From assembly GCA_013416635.1 (NCBI GenBank), contig JACCHT010000002.1:496001-560000 (forward strand): 64,000 bases of DNA, written 5' to 3'. This document shows, piece after piece, positions 7,857-15,414 of this stretch. Made by a program: the position numbers and the translations under genes. Position 1 is the first letter of the stretch. Every line of letters begins with the position of its first letter. The DNA is from Candidatus Thiodubiliella endoseptemdiera. GTDB lineage: Bacteria; Pseudomonadota; Gammaproteobacteria; PS1; Pseudothioglobaceae. A model generated the notes under the pieces. The model worked only from the letters and a program-made list of their open reading frames with translations, did not search any database and was not told where the DNA came from.

Positions 7857-8039
7857 TTAGATTTCACCGATGAAAGTGGCTTAGACACCGAAATGTATTT
7901 ACAGAAGTTATTTCAAATTTTGGATAAAAAACCAAGTCATAGAAACTCAAATTTAAGCGATGAACCCAATGCTTTTCCGTATGTTAATAGCGATTTATTC
8001 AAAGAACGCATTGATATACCTAGTTTTACATTGTCATAG
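7857..8039 (+). pseudogene. Fragment of a type IIG/Eco57I-like DNA methyltransferase
   Basis: A 60-codon open fragment reads LDFTDESGLDTEMYLQKLFQ, then a segment ending NAFPYVNSDLFKERIDIPSF. The AFPYVN-(G/S)-x-LF-x-E-x-(I)-x-IP-x-F pattern is characteristic of the large SAM-dependent DNA methyltransferases and restriction-methylases of this class. Both ends of the gene are missing, and the fragment starts at the RAYT repeat. It is a relic of a restriction-modification gene, which supports reading this segment as a former defence locus. Assignment is from motif memory only. Confidence 0.6.
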
Positions 8040-8358
8040 CGTGGGAACAAGGGTAAAATCTAAAAACAATTCGGTATTACAAGAAATTGAGTAACAATTA
8101 AAGCTTGTATTTGTGATTCTAGGGGAATTTTTAAATAATGAAAACCACTTGTTCATTATCTTTCAAGTCAAAAATGGTAAAGTCAAAATTGAAATTCTTA
8201 TCAAACTGAGATGTATCATTGCTCAAATTAATATTTAGATAAAATCAGGGTGTAAATAAAGAATGACACTCTTTTTAATAAACAGTAAAATATAAATTTT
8301 TTACAACACAATAGAACAAAATAGAGGTTTGGTATGCTTTATTTTTTAGGGGTGTCTT
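8040..8358. other. Non-coding gap upstream of the DUF262 cassette
   Basis: No intact reading frame. Short open pieces such as LNNENHLFIIFQVKNGKVKI near 8,130-8,200 suggest further gene debris. The stretch must also hold the promoter of the following operon (A/T-rich segment 8,280-8,330), but no strong consensus stands out. An AGGGGTG motif at about 8,348 serves as ribosome binding site. Confidence 0.5.
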
Positions 8359-9477
8359 ATGCAAGAACTTGAAGGTTTAGATGAGATTGAGAAAACAGAC
8401 GATGATATTGGCGATAATGATGAAGATATTACCAGTCCATTTTCAGTTAAAGATATAAAAGTTACGCACGCTACTGTTATGTTACCAACAATTATAAACC
8501 GCTTAACAAGAGGGGAAATTGGCATACCAGATTACCAAAGACATAGTGATTTATGGACTAATAATCAAAAAAGTAGACTCGTTGAATCTATATTATTAAA
8601 GCTACCTTTACCTGTTTTCTATTTTGATGTTAGCAACCCTGAAAAGTGGATGGTAATTGATGGATTACAAAGAATTTCCACTATCAAAAGTTTCTTTGTT
8701 AAAAAAGAACTAAAACTTAGAGGTCTGGAGTTTTTAAAAAATCTAAACGGTAAAAAATATGATGATTTGCCCACAAGTATGCAAAGAACCGTTGAAGATA
8801 CAATGTTTGTTACTTATCAAATAGAGGCTCAAACTCCAAAAGAAGTTCGTTATTCTATTTTTAACCGAATCAATACAGGTGGATTGTCACTAAAGCCTCA
8901 AGAAATAAGGCAGGCATTAAATCAAAAAGGTTACGGTGTTGAATTTTTAGCTGACACAGTAGAAAATGATATTTTTAAGAAAATAGTTGGAATTTCCAAT
9001 AAAAGAATGGCAGGGCAAGAATTAGTCTTGCGATTTATGGCGTTTAAAATTCTTGGTGATGATAAATTTAAAACAATGAGTAAATTTTTAGATTTGGCAA
9101 TGGAGGAGATAGATGCTAAAAATGAGCAAGAATTGGAGGTTTTAAAATCTAACTTAATTGAAGTGTTGGGTTTTTCTGAACAAGTTTTAGGAGAAAAGCA
9201 CAAATTTAGTCGTTCTATCGCTGATAAGTCTAAAAATAAATTAGTTAATTTATCGTTATTTGATGTTTTGACTGTTTGTTTTGATGAAATAGGAAATAAG
9301 GTATTATTTTTAAACAATAAAGATTTTTTTGTTAAAAATTTAAAAACTATGCTATTAGATGAAAGTAGTGAGTTATTTGTTTCTATCACTAAGGGAACAA
9401 GTAGTAAGTTGGCAAAAGATACTCGTTTTAGAGAGATACGAAATTTGATTATGAAAACATTAGAAAATAAAGAATGA
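8359..9477 (+). CDS. DUF262 (GmrS-like, ParB/Srx-fold) protein, cassette gene 1
   Basis: A 372-residue DUF262 protein. After an acidic N terminus (residues 1-25) come the hallmarks IPDYQRHSDLWT (about residue 56), VFYFDVSN and the motif DGLQRISTIKSF (about 108-119), equivalent to the (D)GQQR motif, and then FNRINTGGLSLKPQEIRQAL. DUF262 is the nucleotide-hydrolysing half of GmrSD type IV restriction enzymes and occurs in several anti-phage systems. There is no DUF1524 HNH domain at the C terminus, so the nuclease part is missing or supplied by a partner. It overlaps the ATPase gene by 4 bp (ATGA). Confidence 0.88.
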   Translation: MQELEGLDEIEKTDDDIGDNDEDITSPFSVKDIKVTHATVMLPTIINRLTRGEIGIPDYQRHSDLWTNNQKSRLVESILLKLPLPVFYFDVSNPEKWMVIDGLQRISTIKSFFVKKELKLRGLEFLKNLNGKKYDDLPTSMQRTVEDTMFVTYQIEAQTPKEVRYSIFNRINTGGLSLKPQEIRQALNQKGYGVEFLADTVENDIFKKIVGISNKRMAGQELVLRFMAFKILGDDKFKTMSKFLDLAMEEIDAKNEQELEVLKSNLIEVLGFSEQVLGEKHKFSRSIADKSKNKLVNLSLFDVLTVCFDEIGNKVLFLNNKDFFVKNLKTMLLDESSELFVSITKGTSSKLAKDTRFREIRNLIMKTLENKE

Positions 9478-10616
9478 AAATAGATAGCGTTAAGGTAAAA
9501 AAATTTAAAAGCCTGAAAGATGTTGATATTAAACTTAATAATTTAACCTTAATTACAGGGGTTAATAGTAGTGGTAAGTCATCATTTATTCAATCCTTAT
9601 TATTTTTTAAGCAGAATGTTAATAATATTTTATTTACAGACCTTGGTGCTAAACTTGACAAAAAGAGTGGCAACAAGGATTTTTCAAAAATAATAGCAAA
9701 TTTTAAGGATAAATATTTAGACTTAGGCGATACAAGTTTATTATTCAATCAAGAGGCTTTGAGTAAGGAAATTATATTTGAAATTAATTGTAAAGAAGAA
9801 AAAGCAAAAATTACAATGAATTCTAAATTTGAGATGACTTGCAATGAAGGTTTTAAACATGAAACGCTAGATATGTTTAGAGATAATAAGTTTAATTTTA
9901 ATTATTTAAATACAGATAGAGTACCACCTAAGAATACTTTCGACTTTTCTCAAAAAGATGTTGATAGTAGTTCAATTGGAATAAATGGAGAATATACAGC
10001 TCATTATTTAGCAGAAAATAGACACCAAAATTTAAAGGTTGAATCATTAAAGCATAGTAATAGCCAAACTTTACAATTGTTGGAAAATACCGAAAAATGG
10101 TTAAGTGAAATAAGTAGTGGAGTATCAATTTCTGCCACCATTGATATATCAACACAAAGTGTTAAATTAGCTTATCAATATGAATATGGCGATAATACAA
10201 CCAGTAATTATTCACCGCTTAATGTGGGTTTTGGCTTAACTTATGTTTTGCCTGTGATTGTTTTGATTCTTAAATCAAAACCAGGAGATTTTATTATTAT
10301 TGAAAACCCAGAGTCTCACTTACACCCAGCAGGGCAATCAAAAATAGCCGAAATGTGTGCAATCGCCGCTAATAACGGTGTGCAGATTATTGTAGAAACA
10401 CATAGCGACCATTTTTTAAATGGTGTGCGAGTTGCTACTAAAAATGGCGTTATTACACCAGATAAAAGCCAAATTTATTTCTTTGAAAAAGAAGAAAATG
10501 GCTTGGAGACTATTCCTCACCCTATTAATATTGATAAATATGGTAATTTAGATGATTACCCAGAAAGTTTTTTTGATGAATGGGACAATAATTTAGACAG
10601 GTTGTTGGATTTGTAA
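9474..10616 (+). CDS. AAA15/SMC-like ATPase (DUF3696), cassette gene 2
   Basis: A 380-residue ABC-type/OLD-like ATPase. Walker A is TGVNSSGKSS at about residues 29-37. The C-terminal half has the signature-like NVGFGLTYVLPVIV, Walker B IIIENPESHLHPAGQ and the switch His in VETHSDHFLNGVR. The end carries the DUF3696 region (FFEKEENGLETIPHPINIDKYGNLDDYPESFFDEW, split here only for reference to that motif's position near 335-369). There is no TOPRIM domain. It is translationally coupled to the DUF262 gene and sits 1 bp before gene 3. It is likely the sensor or motor of a defence complex. Confidence 0.88.
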   Translation: MKIDSVKVKKFKSLKDVDIKLNNLTLITGVNSSGKSSFIQSLLFFKQNVNNILFTDLGAKLDKKSGNKDFSKIIANFKDKYLDLGDTSLLFNQEALSKEIIFEINCKEEKAKITMNSKFEMTCNEGFKHETLDMFRDNKFNFNYLNTDRVPPKNTFDFSQKDVDSSSIGINGEYTAHYLAENRHQNLKVESLKHSNSQTLQLLENTEKWLSEISSGVSISATIDISTQSVKLAYQYEYGDNTTSNYSPLNVGFGLTYVLPVIVLILKSKPGDFIIIENPESHLHPAGQSKIAEMCAIAANNGVQIIVETHSDHFLNGVRVATKNGVITPDKSQIYFFEKEENGLETIPHPINIDKYGNLDDYPESFFDEWDNNLDRLLDL

Positions 10617-10617
10617 A

Positions 10618-11463
10618 ATGGATATAATCATTAACGAATTATCCTTGATTGGTCAATTTCAAAAGAAAGATGATTTTGTCGCCAATATAACCAAGTTATT
10701 GCCAATTTTTAATATAATAGACAAACAAGGATTTGGTCTTTTAAAAGAACACGCATTTTTTGATTCTAAAATTACCGATATAGAAACTTTATCCTCTATT
10801 CTTAAGTCTAAAAACAGTAATATTAGAAAAATAAAATCACTTTTATTGAAGTTAGCTCGTAATCCCCCTTATTGGAATGATTCGCGACGACACAATTGTG
10901 ATAGCGACACTTATTCTTTCAACGGAAACAATATTTGTGACACTTCATTAGCAGAGGCAAGTCAAAGAGATAAAATAATTTTATCTTTTGAGCATGACGA
11001 CTATATAAATCAAGAATTGACAATTAAAAAAAACGATGTTAATCAAGCAATATTTAACATAGTTAAAAAAGATACTTTTTTGGAAAAACTTTATCAAGAT
11101 AAATTAATATCAGCGTTAAAATTTTGTTGTTTTAAATTTAAAAAAAGCAATATAAATTTTGAAACACTTGAAAAAAAATTTGGCTTTAGCGGGTTAAACC
11201 AAGAACAAACAAGAAACTTCATCAGTTCTTTTGATGTGTTTACATCGATGACTTGGTGTGATATAGATAAATCTAGCAGTAAGAAAAATGGATTAAATTA
11301 TAAAAGTTATCAAGGAGATTGGTTTAATGGCACCTTACATCAGGATAAATCAATAAAAAAGTTTAGAGTATCACAAAAATATAGATGTTTTGGTTACAGG
11401 GAAAATGATATTTTTAATGTATTACGATTTGAAATAAACCATAAGAATAGTGACAAAGGGTAA
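10618..11463 (+). CDS. Uncharacterised third gene of the DUF262/ATPase cassette
   Basis: A 281-residue soluble protein starting one base after the ATPase stop codon. I do not recognise a catalytic fold. Visible features are RNPPYWNDSRRHNCDSD (about 81-97), AEASQRDKIILSFEH and a C-terminal segment rich in aromatic and basic residues, ending FNVLRFEINHKNSDKG. It is rich in Lys and Asn and has several Cys and His that could bind metal. Strict coupling to the first two genes implies a joint function, possibly as effector. From memory the trio resembles the Menshen-type defence systems (ATPase with DUF3696 plus partners), but I could not verify that. Confidence 0.6.
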   Translation: MDIIINELSLIGQFQKKDDFVANITKLLPIFNIIDKQGFGLLKEHAFFDSKITDIETLSSILKSKNSNIRKIKSLLLKLARNPPYWNDSRRHNCDSDTYSFNGNNICDTSLAEASQRDKIILSFEHDDYINQELTIKKNDVNQAIFNIVKKDTFLEKLYQDKLISALKFCCFKFKKSNINFETLEKKFGFSGLNQEQTRNFISSFDVFTSMTWCDIDKSSSKKNGLNYKSYQGDWFNGTLHQDKSIKKFRVSQKYRCFGYRENDIFNVLRFEINHKNSDKG

Positions 11464-11703
11464 AAATTCAATACATTCCAGTTGATTATTTGCTTAACAA
11501 TCAGTACCCGTATTCATGATGGAGCAACAGAAATACCGATTGAAGAACTGGACAAATCAAGTGTAATAGTAGCTTATATTGTAAATATATTGCACTATAA
11601 AAGATAGAAAAGTACATCACCCCAAAACCTCCGACAACTCTTTAAATTTTTTTACATAACAAACCCAATGAATATCAAAAACAATTCGTAGGTTTTATTG
11701 ATA
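11464..11703. other. Gap with a short coding relic
   Basis: No intact gene. A readable relic on the plus strand at about 11,490-11,607 gives STRIHDGATEIPIEELDKS followed by VIVAYIVNILHYKR and a stop, which looks like the end of a lost protein that I cannot name. The rest carries the promoter region of the toxin-antitoxin operon. Confidence 0.4.
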
Positions 11704-11734
11704 GTCTATAATAGACATTTTAGACAAAATAGAC
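11704..11734 (+). promoter_or_regulatory. Operator of the toxin-antitoxin operon
   Basis: A perfect palindrome GTCTAT-A-ATAGAC lies at 11,704-11,716. The pentamer TAGAC then recurs three times at exact 9-bp spacing (11,712, 11,721, 11,730), ending 5 bp before the antitoxin start codon. Phd/YefM antitoxins bind such dyads to repress their own operon, so this is the likely autoregulatory site. Confidence 0.6.
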
Positions 11735-11738
11735 AATT

Positions 11739-11993
11739 ATGCAACAAATATCAAGCAGTCAATTAAAGCAGAATATTGCTTTTTTACAGAACGCCCTTAG
11801 GTCTGATGTGCTGGTTACGAAACAGAGTAAGCCTTATGTGGTGGTGATGGATTATCAAAAGTATAAAATGTTTGAAAATAAAATAACGCCAGATTTGGAG
11901 CGTGTGTTGTTATCTATTAAAAATAGTTTTAATGATATTGAGCAAGGGAGAATGCATCCGATAGAAACTTTGTGGAATCAGTTGGATGATTGA
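11739..11993 (+). CDS. Phd/YefM-type antitoxin
   Basis: An 84-residue antitoxin. The N terminus (QISSSQLKQNIAFLQNAL) and KPYVVVMDYQKYKMFE match the DNA-binding half of Phd/YefM proteins. The C-terminal part (residues 50-84) is acidic and probably wraps the toxin. It overlaps the toxin start by 8 bp, typical of coupled toxin-antitoxin pairs, and is preceded by a palindromic operator. Confidence 0.85.
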   Translation: MQQISSSQLKQNIAFLQNALRSDVLVTKQSKPYVVVMDYQKYKMFENKITPDLERVLLSIKNSFNDIEQGRMHPIETLWNQLDD

Positions 11994-12294
11994 TTATTCA
12001 GCTACTTTTCTCAAAGAAGCCAAGCAATTATCCAAAAAATATAAAAGTTTTAAAAGTGATTTACGATGTGCGGTTGAGGAAATACAGAATAAAGAATTAG
12101 GCACCTCGTTAGGCAAGGGATTGTATAAAAAGCGTGTAAAAAATTCATCAAATAACGCTGGCAAAAGTGGTGGGTTTAGGGTTATTATTTATCACATAAA
12201 AAACAGTAAAATTGTTTTAATGTCGGTTTATTCTAAATCTCAAAAAGACAGTGTAAGCAGTTCAGAATTACAATCTATTTTAGGAAATTTATAA
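11986..12294 (+). CDS. RelE/ParE-superfamily toxin
   Basis: A 102-residue basic protein of the RelE/ParE fold: MIDYSATFLKEAKQLSKKY at the start, then LGKGLYKKRVKNSS and GGFRVIIYHIKNSKIVLMSVYSKSQKD. The RVIIYHI and LMSVYSK strands are typical of the HigB/RelE branch, which act as ribosome-dependent mRNA nucleases; ParE gyrase poisons share the fold. It follows its antitoxin with an 8-bp overlap. Confidence 0.82.
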   Translation: MIDYSATFLKEAKQLSKKYKSFKSDLRCAVEEIQNKELGTSLGKGLYKKRVKNSSNNAGKSGGFRVIIYHIKNSKIVLMSVYSKSQKDSVSSSELQSILGNL

Positions 12295-12437
12295 ATAGGC
12301 AGAAGAAGAAAACTAATACCAATACCCCGATCCAAAAGTAGAGATTGAAAATTGCAAAGAGTGGTGCCAGGTTTGTGATTTCTATGTTTGGATTGGGGCT
12401 AAAGTAGTGCCATTTTTTAAAAAGGACTATTAACAAT
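12295..12437. other. Relic of a small membrane-protein gene
   Basis: On the minus strand this stretch encodes a hydrophobic fragment with PNPNIEITNLAP followed by a transmembrane-like run (about 12,300-12,400). The PNP-x-IEITNLAP block is also present near 4,500. No intact start is convincing, so it is read as debris. The last 15 bases hold the leader of the glcF relic, including GGACT upstream of its ATG. Confidence 0.4.
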
Positions 12438-12828
12438 ATGCAAACTACAGATATTAAAAATCTCAAAGCCAACGACATCATTCGCAAATGTGTGCATTGC
12501 GGATTTTGCCTTGCCACTTGCCCGACTTATCAATTATTAGGCAACGAATTGGACTCGCACGGGGGCGAATTTATTTGATTAAATCTGCTTTGGAAAATAA
12601 CGACACTTCTGCCAACAGTTTGCAACATTTAGACCGATGTTTGACTTGTCGCTCGTGTGAAACCACTTGCCCGTCGGGGGGGGATATGGGCAGTTGATAG
12701 ATATTGGCAGGGAGCTTGTTGAAGAAAAACGCCCTGTATGGCAAAAGGTTTATCGTTCTACCGTGCGTCAATTTTTGACCACGCCTGTTTTATTCAACGC
12801 TGTTGGGTTTTTATTTAGGCACTCCAAA
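12438..12828 (+). pseudogene. glcF: Glycolate oxidase iron-sulfur subunit, truncated and frameshifted
   Basis: The 5' part of glcF. The first ferredoxin motif [20 protein letters not shown] is intact. A missing C near 12,557 shifts the frame, after which [13 protein letters not shown] and the second cluster CLTCRSCETTCPSG follow. A second shift near 12,675 leads to LIDIGRELVEEKRPVW and VRQFLTTPVLFNAVG. Homology then stops at the RAYT end sequence (12,829), so more than two thirds of the gene is gone. The truncation shows that this is a real pseudogene and not only an assembly error. Confidence 0.85.
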
Positions 12829-12872
12829 AATAATTAGGGTCAAAATAATTAGAAATAATTAGGGTCGGAGTG
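12829..12872 (+). repeat. RAYT left-end repeats
   Basis: AATAATTAGGGTC occurs twice (12,829-12,841 and 12,854-12,866), and the second copy continues GGAGTG. This is the imperfect complement of the repeat after both RAYT genes. It marks the upstream boundary of the second transposase unit, exactly where the glcF homology ends. Confidence 0.75.
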
Positions 12873-12921
12873 TTATTTTTACGCTAAAATAATATTTCTC
12901 TTTTGTATTCTGTATTTCAAA

Positions 12922-13614
12922 ATGGCAAGACTAAAACGCATAACTCCAGCAGATATTCCTCAGCACATCATACAACGAGGTAATAACAAACAGGTGTGTT
13001 TTGCAAATGAAACTGATATGAAAGCCTACTTACAATGGCTTAAAGACTTTTCAGATAAATACAGCGTTAGTATCCATGCATGGGTACTTATGACTAATCA
13101 TATTCATTTGCTTTGCACACCTAAAACCAGTGATGGCATTGGTAAAATGATGCAATCTTTAGGCAGAATGTATGTTGGGTATTTTAATCACACTTATAAG
13201 CGTAAAGGTACACTTTGGGAAGGACGATACAAGTCATCTATCATACAATCTGAGCATTATTTACTGAGTGTTTATCGTTATATTGAACTTAATCCTGTGC
13301 GTGCAGGTATGGTAGTAAGTCCAAGTGAGTATAGTTGGTCAAGTTATAATTTTAATGCTTTGGGTGTTGCCAATAACCTGATTACGCCACATCAGGAATA
13401 TTTGGCATTGGGTAATAATGCAAAGGCAAGAAGTGCATCTTATATTGAATTGTTTAAAACAGAAATAGACGATAAACTACTTGATAATATCAGGAAAAAT
13501 ATTAACAAAGGGCTGGCACTTGGTAATGAGGTTTTTATCAAAGAAATTGAAGTTTTGAATAATGCTAGGGTAAGTAGTAGAAAAGCGGGAAGACCGAAGA
13601 AAAATGTTGAATAA
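12922..13614 (+). CDS. RAYT/Y1 transposase, copy 2
   Basis: A 230-residue near-duplicate of the protein at 7,087, in direct orientation. It keeps the HUH motif NHIHLL and the Tyr region YVGYFNHTY. Differences are few (for example SSIIQSEHY against SYIIQYERY, and LLDNIRK against LLGNIRK). This copy is bounded by the end repeats on both sides and so looks like the complete element. Together the two copies bracket the defence cassette and the toxin-antitoxin pair. Confidence 0.92.
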   Translation: MARLKRITPADIPQHIIQRGNNKQVCFANETDMKAYLQWLKDFSDKYSVSIHAWVLMTNHIHLLCTPKTSDGIGKMMQSLGRMYVGYFNHTYKRKGTLWEGRYKSSIIQSEHYLLSVYRYIELNPVRAGMVVSPSEYSWSSYNFNALGVANNLITPHQEYLALGNNAKARSASYIELFKTEIDDKLLDNIRKNINKGLALGNEVFIKEIEVLNNARVSSRKAGRPKKNVE

Positions 13615-13638
13615 ATTACACTCTGACCCTGATTATTC
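13607..13638 (+). repeat. RAYT right-end repeat unit
   Basis: A single 32-bp unit identical to the units after RAYT copy 1 (core ACACTCTGACCCTGATTATT). It overlaps the transposase stop codon. Confidence 0.85.
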
Positions 13639-13640
13639 CA

Positions 13641-13717
13641 TTAAAAACATCCTGGACTCTGTTAGGAATGGATTTAAAAAATCTCCAATTTAATAAATTT
13701 GTTATTTTTCTAATCAT
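13641..13717 (+). repeat. Decayed MITE remnant
   Basis: This segment aligns with the inner and right part of the MITE (from the TAAAAACA segment through the GGATTTAAAAAAT core to CTAATCATC) but with many substitutions and no terminal repeats. It shows that the family has been in this genome for longer than the near-identical copies suggest. Confidence 0.7.
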
Positions 13718-13756
13718 CTGTAATTATTAAAGACTTCTGTAAATATAAACTAAGTT

Positions 13757-14938
13757 ATGATTTTCAAAATAATAAATAAAACAGGGCTACTTATATTGGT
13801 GCTCGTATTAACTGGATGCTCAAAAACACTGACACCTAAATCTATAGTTGTATTCGGAGATTCTTTGTCTGATCAAGGTAATCTTCTTGCAATCTTTAGT
13901 TATGCACCTCACTTCCAAAACATTCATATGACTACGCCACCATCGTCGCATAATGGTCGCGCGTTTACCAATAAATTATTAGCAGTTGAGTATTTAGCCA
14001 AACATTATAAAATTGATTTGTCACCTGCTTGGAATTATAAAAAATCAAATACTGATATACAGGCAAGCATTCATAAAAATAAGTCATATGCGAATACTAT
14101 TGCTGCCATCGTATCAAATAGTAACTTTCAAGAAATGGATAAAAACAGTGATTTACGCAAAGAAGCAGAGTTTTTGATTGAAACTTTACTTGATAAAGTG
14201 CACTCAACGACCTTGGATGGCAATAATTATGCAATTGCCAATACAACGATTGCCTCTGATTATGATGGATTCTTTAATGTGTTATTCAATGCATTGTCTT
14301 TGCCTCACCAAATTGCAAAATATAAAAAACATGGGGATAAAAGCGACATTGAAAAAACCTTATTTGTTATTATGACAGGTGGCAATGATATTTTTAATAT
14401 TACTCTAGATCAATCTCTTTCTGTGTATGATAAAAAAGTAGCAGTCTCTAATTTAATCCCTATTATAGTTAACTCTATTCATGAATTACAGACACTTGGT
14501 GCAAAAAAAATACTGATTCCTGGCTTGCCAGATATTGGAAACGCGCCAGCTTTTTACAACAAACCCTTTGAGCAATTAATATCTGAATTATCTAAACACT
14601 TTAATGAGGAATTGAGTAAAAGCATTCATCAGAACTTCTCTAAAAAACAAGTCAAATGGTTGCCGATTGAGCCATGGCTTTCTAATTTAGAAAATAATTG
14701 GAAACCTTCTCAACTCAAACATAAGGCATGTGTATCCGATATTTCCAATCAATACATTGACTGGAAAAAATTATTTATTCAACAAGAGCTTGATGTAAAG
14801 TTCGTTGGCAATTGCACGCAACAGGCGCTAGACAATGGGGAGTATTTTTATTATGATTCTGTCCATGGCACTAATGCTGTTTATGAAAAATTAGGTAAAT
14901 TACTGATACAGACTACTTCGAAATTTTTCTCTCAATAA
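13757..14938 (+). CDS. SGNH/GDSL lipase-esterase lipoprotein
   Basis: A 393-residue lipoprotein (signal with lipobox LTGC, Cys at about residue 22). It has the GDSL block VVFGDSLSDQGNLL with the nucleophile Ser, the block III GGNDIF, and the C-terminal catalytic D-x2-H in YYDSVHGTNAVYEKLG. The fold and motifs match SGNH esterases/phospholipases of the outer membrane or periplasm. It is preceded by a decayed MITE and followed by a complete one, so it is an isolated gene in the accessory region. Substrate is unknown. Confidence 0.88.
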   Translation: MIFKIINKTGLLILVLVLTGCSKTLTPKSIVVFGDSLSDQGNLLAIFSYAPHFQNIHMTTPPSSHNGRAFTNKLLAVEYLAKHYKIDLSPAWNYKKSNTDIQASIHKNKSYANTIAAIVSNSNFQEMDKNSDLRKEAEFLIETLLDKVHSTTLDGNNYAIANTTIASDYDGFFNVLFNALSLPHQIAKYKKHGDKSDIEKTLFVIMTGGNDIFNITLDQSLSVYDKKVAVSNLIPIIVNSIHELQTLGAKKILIPGLPDIGNAPAFYNKPFEQLISELSKHFNEELSKSIHQNFSKKQVKWLPIEPWLSNLENNWKPSQLKHKACVSDISNQYIDWKKLFIQQELDVKFVGNCTQQALDNGEYFYYDSVHGTNAVYEKLGKLLIQTTSKFFSQ

Positions 14939-14984
14939 AAGAATACACGCCCCACCAGTCCAAAGGTCAAGTAAACTTCTTTCT

Positions 14985-15145
14985 GAGACCTTTGCATAAA
15001 TATGAATAATCATCAAAACGCCATCTTTCATCAAATTACAAACTTTTTAAAAACACCCTTAGCCCTGCTAGGAGTGGATTTAAAAAATTTCCAATTTAAT
15101 AAAATCTGTCATTTTGCTAATCATCCCTATTTATGCAAAGGTCTC
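14985..15145 (+). repeat. MITE copy 3
   Basis: A complete 161-bp copy, but the flanks do not match each other (TTTCT before, TCAGA after). Absence of a target duplication suggests that a later deletion or recombination joined it to the IS3 relic that follows. Confidence 0.95.
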
Positions 15146-15414
15146 TCAGAATGTGTTGCTTTATGATGGGGTGTCAGCATTATCAGCGGTTCTTTTAAAG
15201 GCTTTATCTTGTTTTTTATTCAACTCAACTCCATTTATAAATCATGTTACGACGAATACCTAAATCTCGAGCAAGGCTCGCAATACAGGTATTTGGTTGG
15301 TTTGCTAATTGCAAAGTTTGTAGTTTAAACACTTTTGTAAATTTTTGTTTCTTTATGGTCATTTTGGACTCCTAAATTGTTATGATTTAGTGTCCAGTTT
15401 TTTGGGGAACTTCA
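15146..15414 (-). pseudogene. IS3-family left end and OrfA relic
   Basis: On the minus strand a reading frame from 15,360 gives MTIKKQKFTKVFKLQTLQLA and SLARDLGIRRNMIYKW, the helix-turn-helix of IS3-type OrfA. It is interrupted near 15,240 and continues in another frame as ELNKKQDKAFKRTADNADTP. The IS end (CCCCAAAAAACTGGACAC on the minus strand) lies at 15,391-15,414, directly against the catalase. OrfB and the other end are missing. Confidence 0.75.

Noticed and set aside
7087-13614. Prophage
   Set aside because: No integrase, capsid, terminase or lysis genes; the only mobile functions are Y1 transposases and an IS3 relic.
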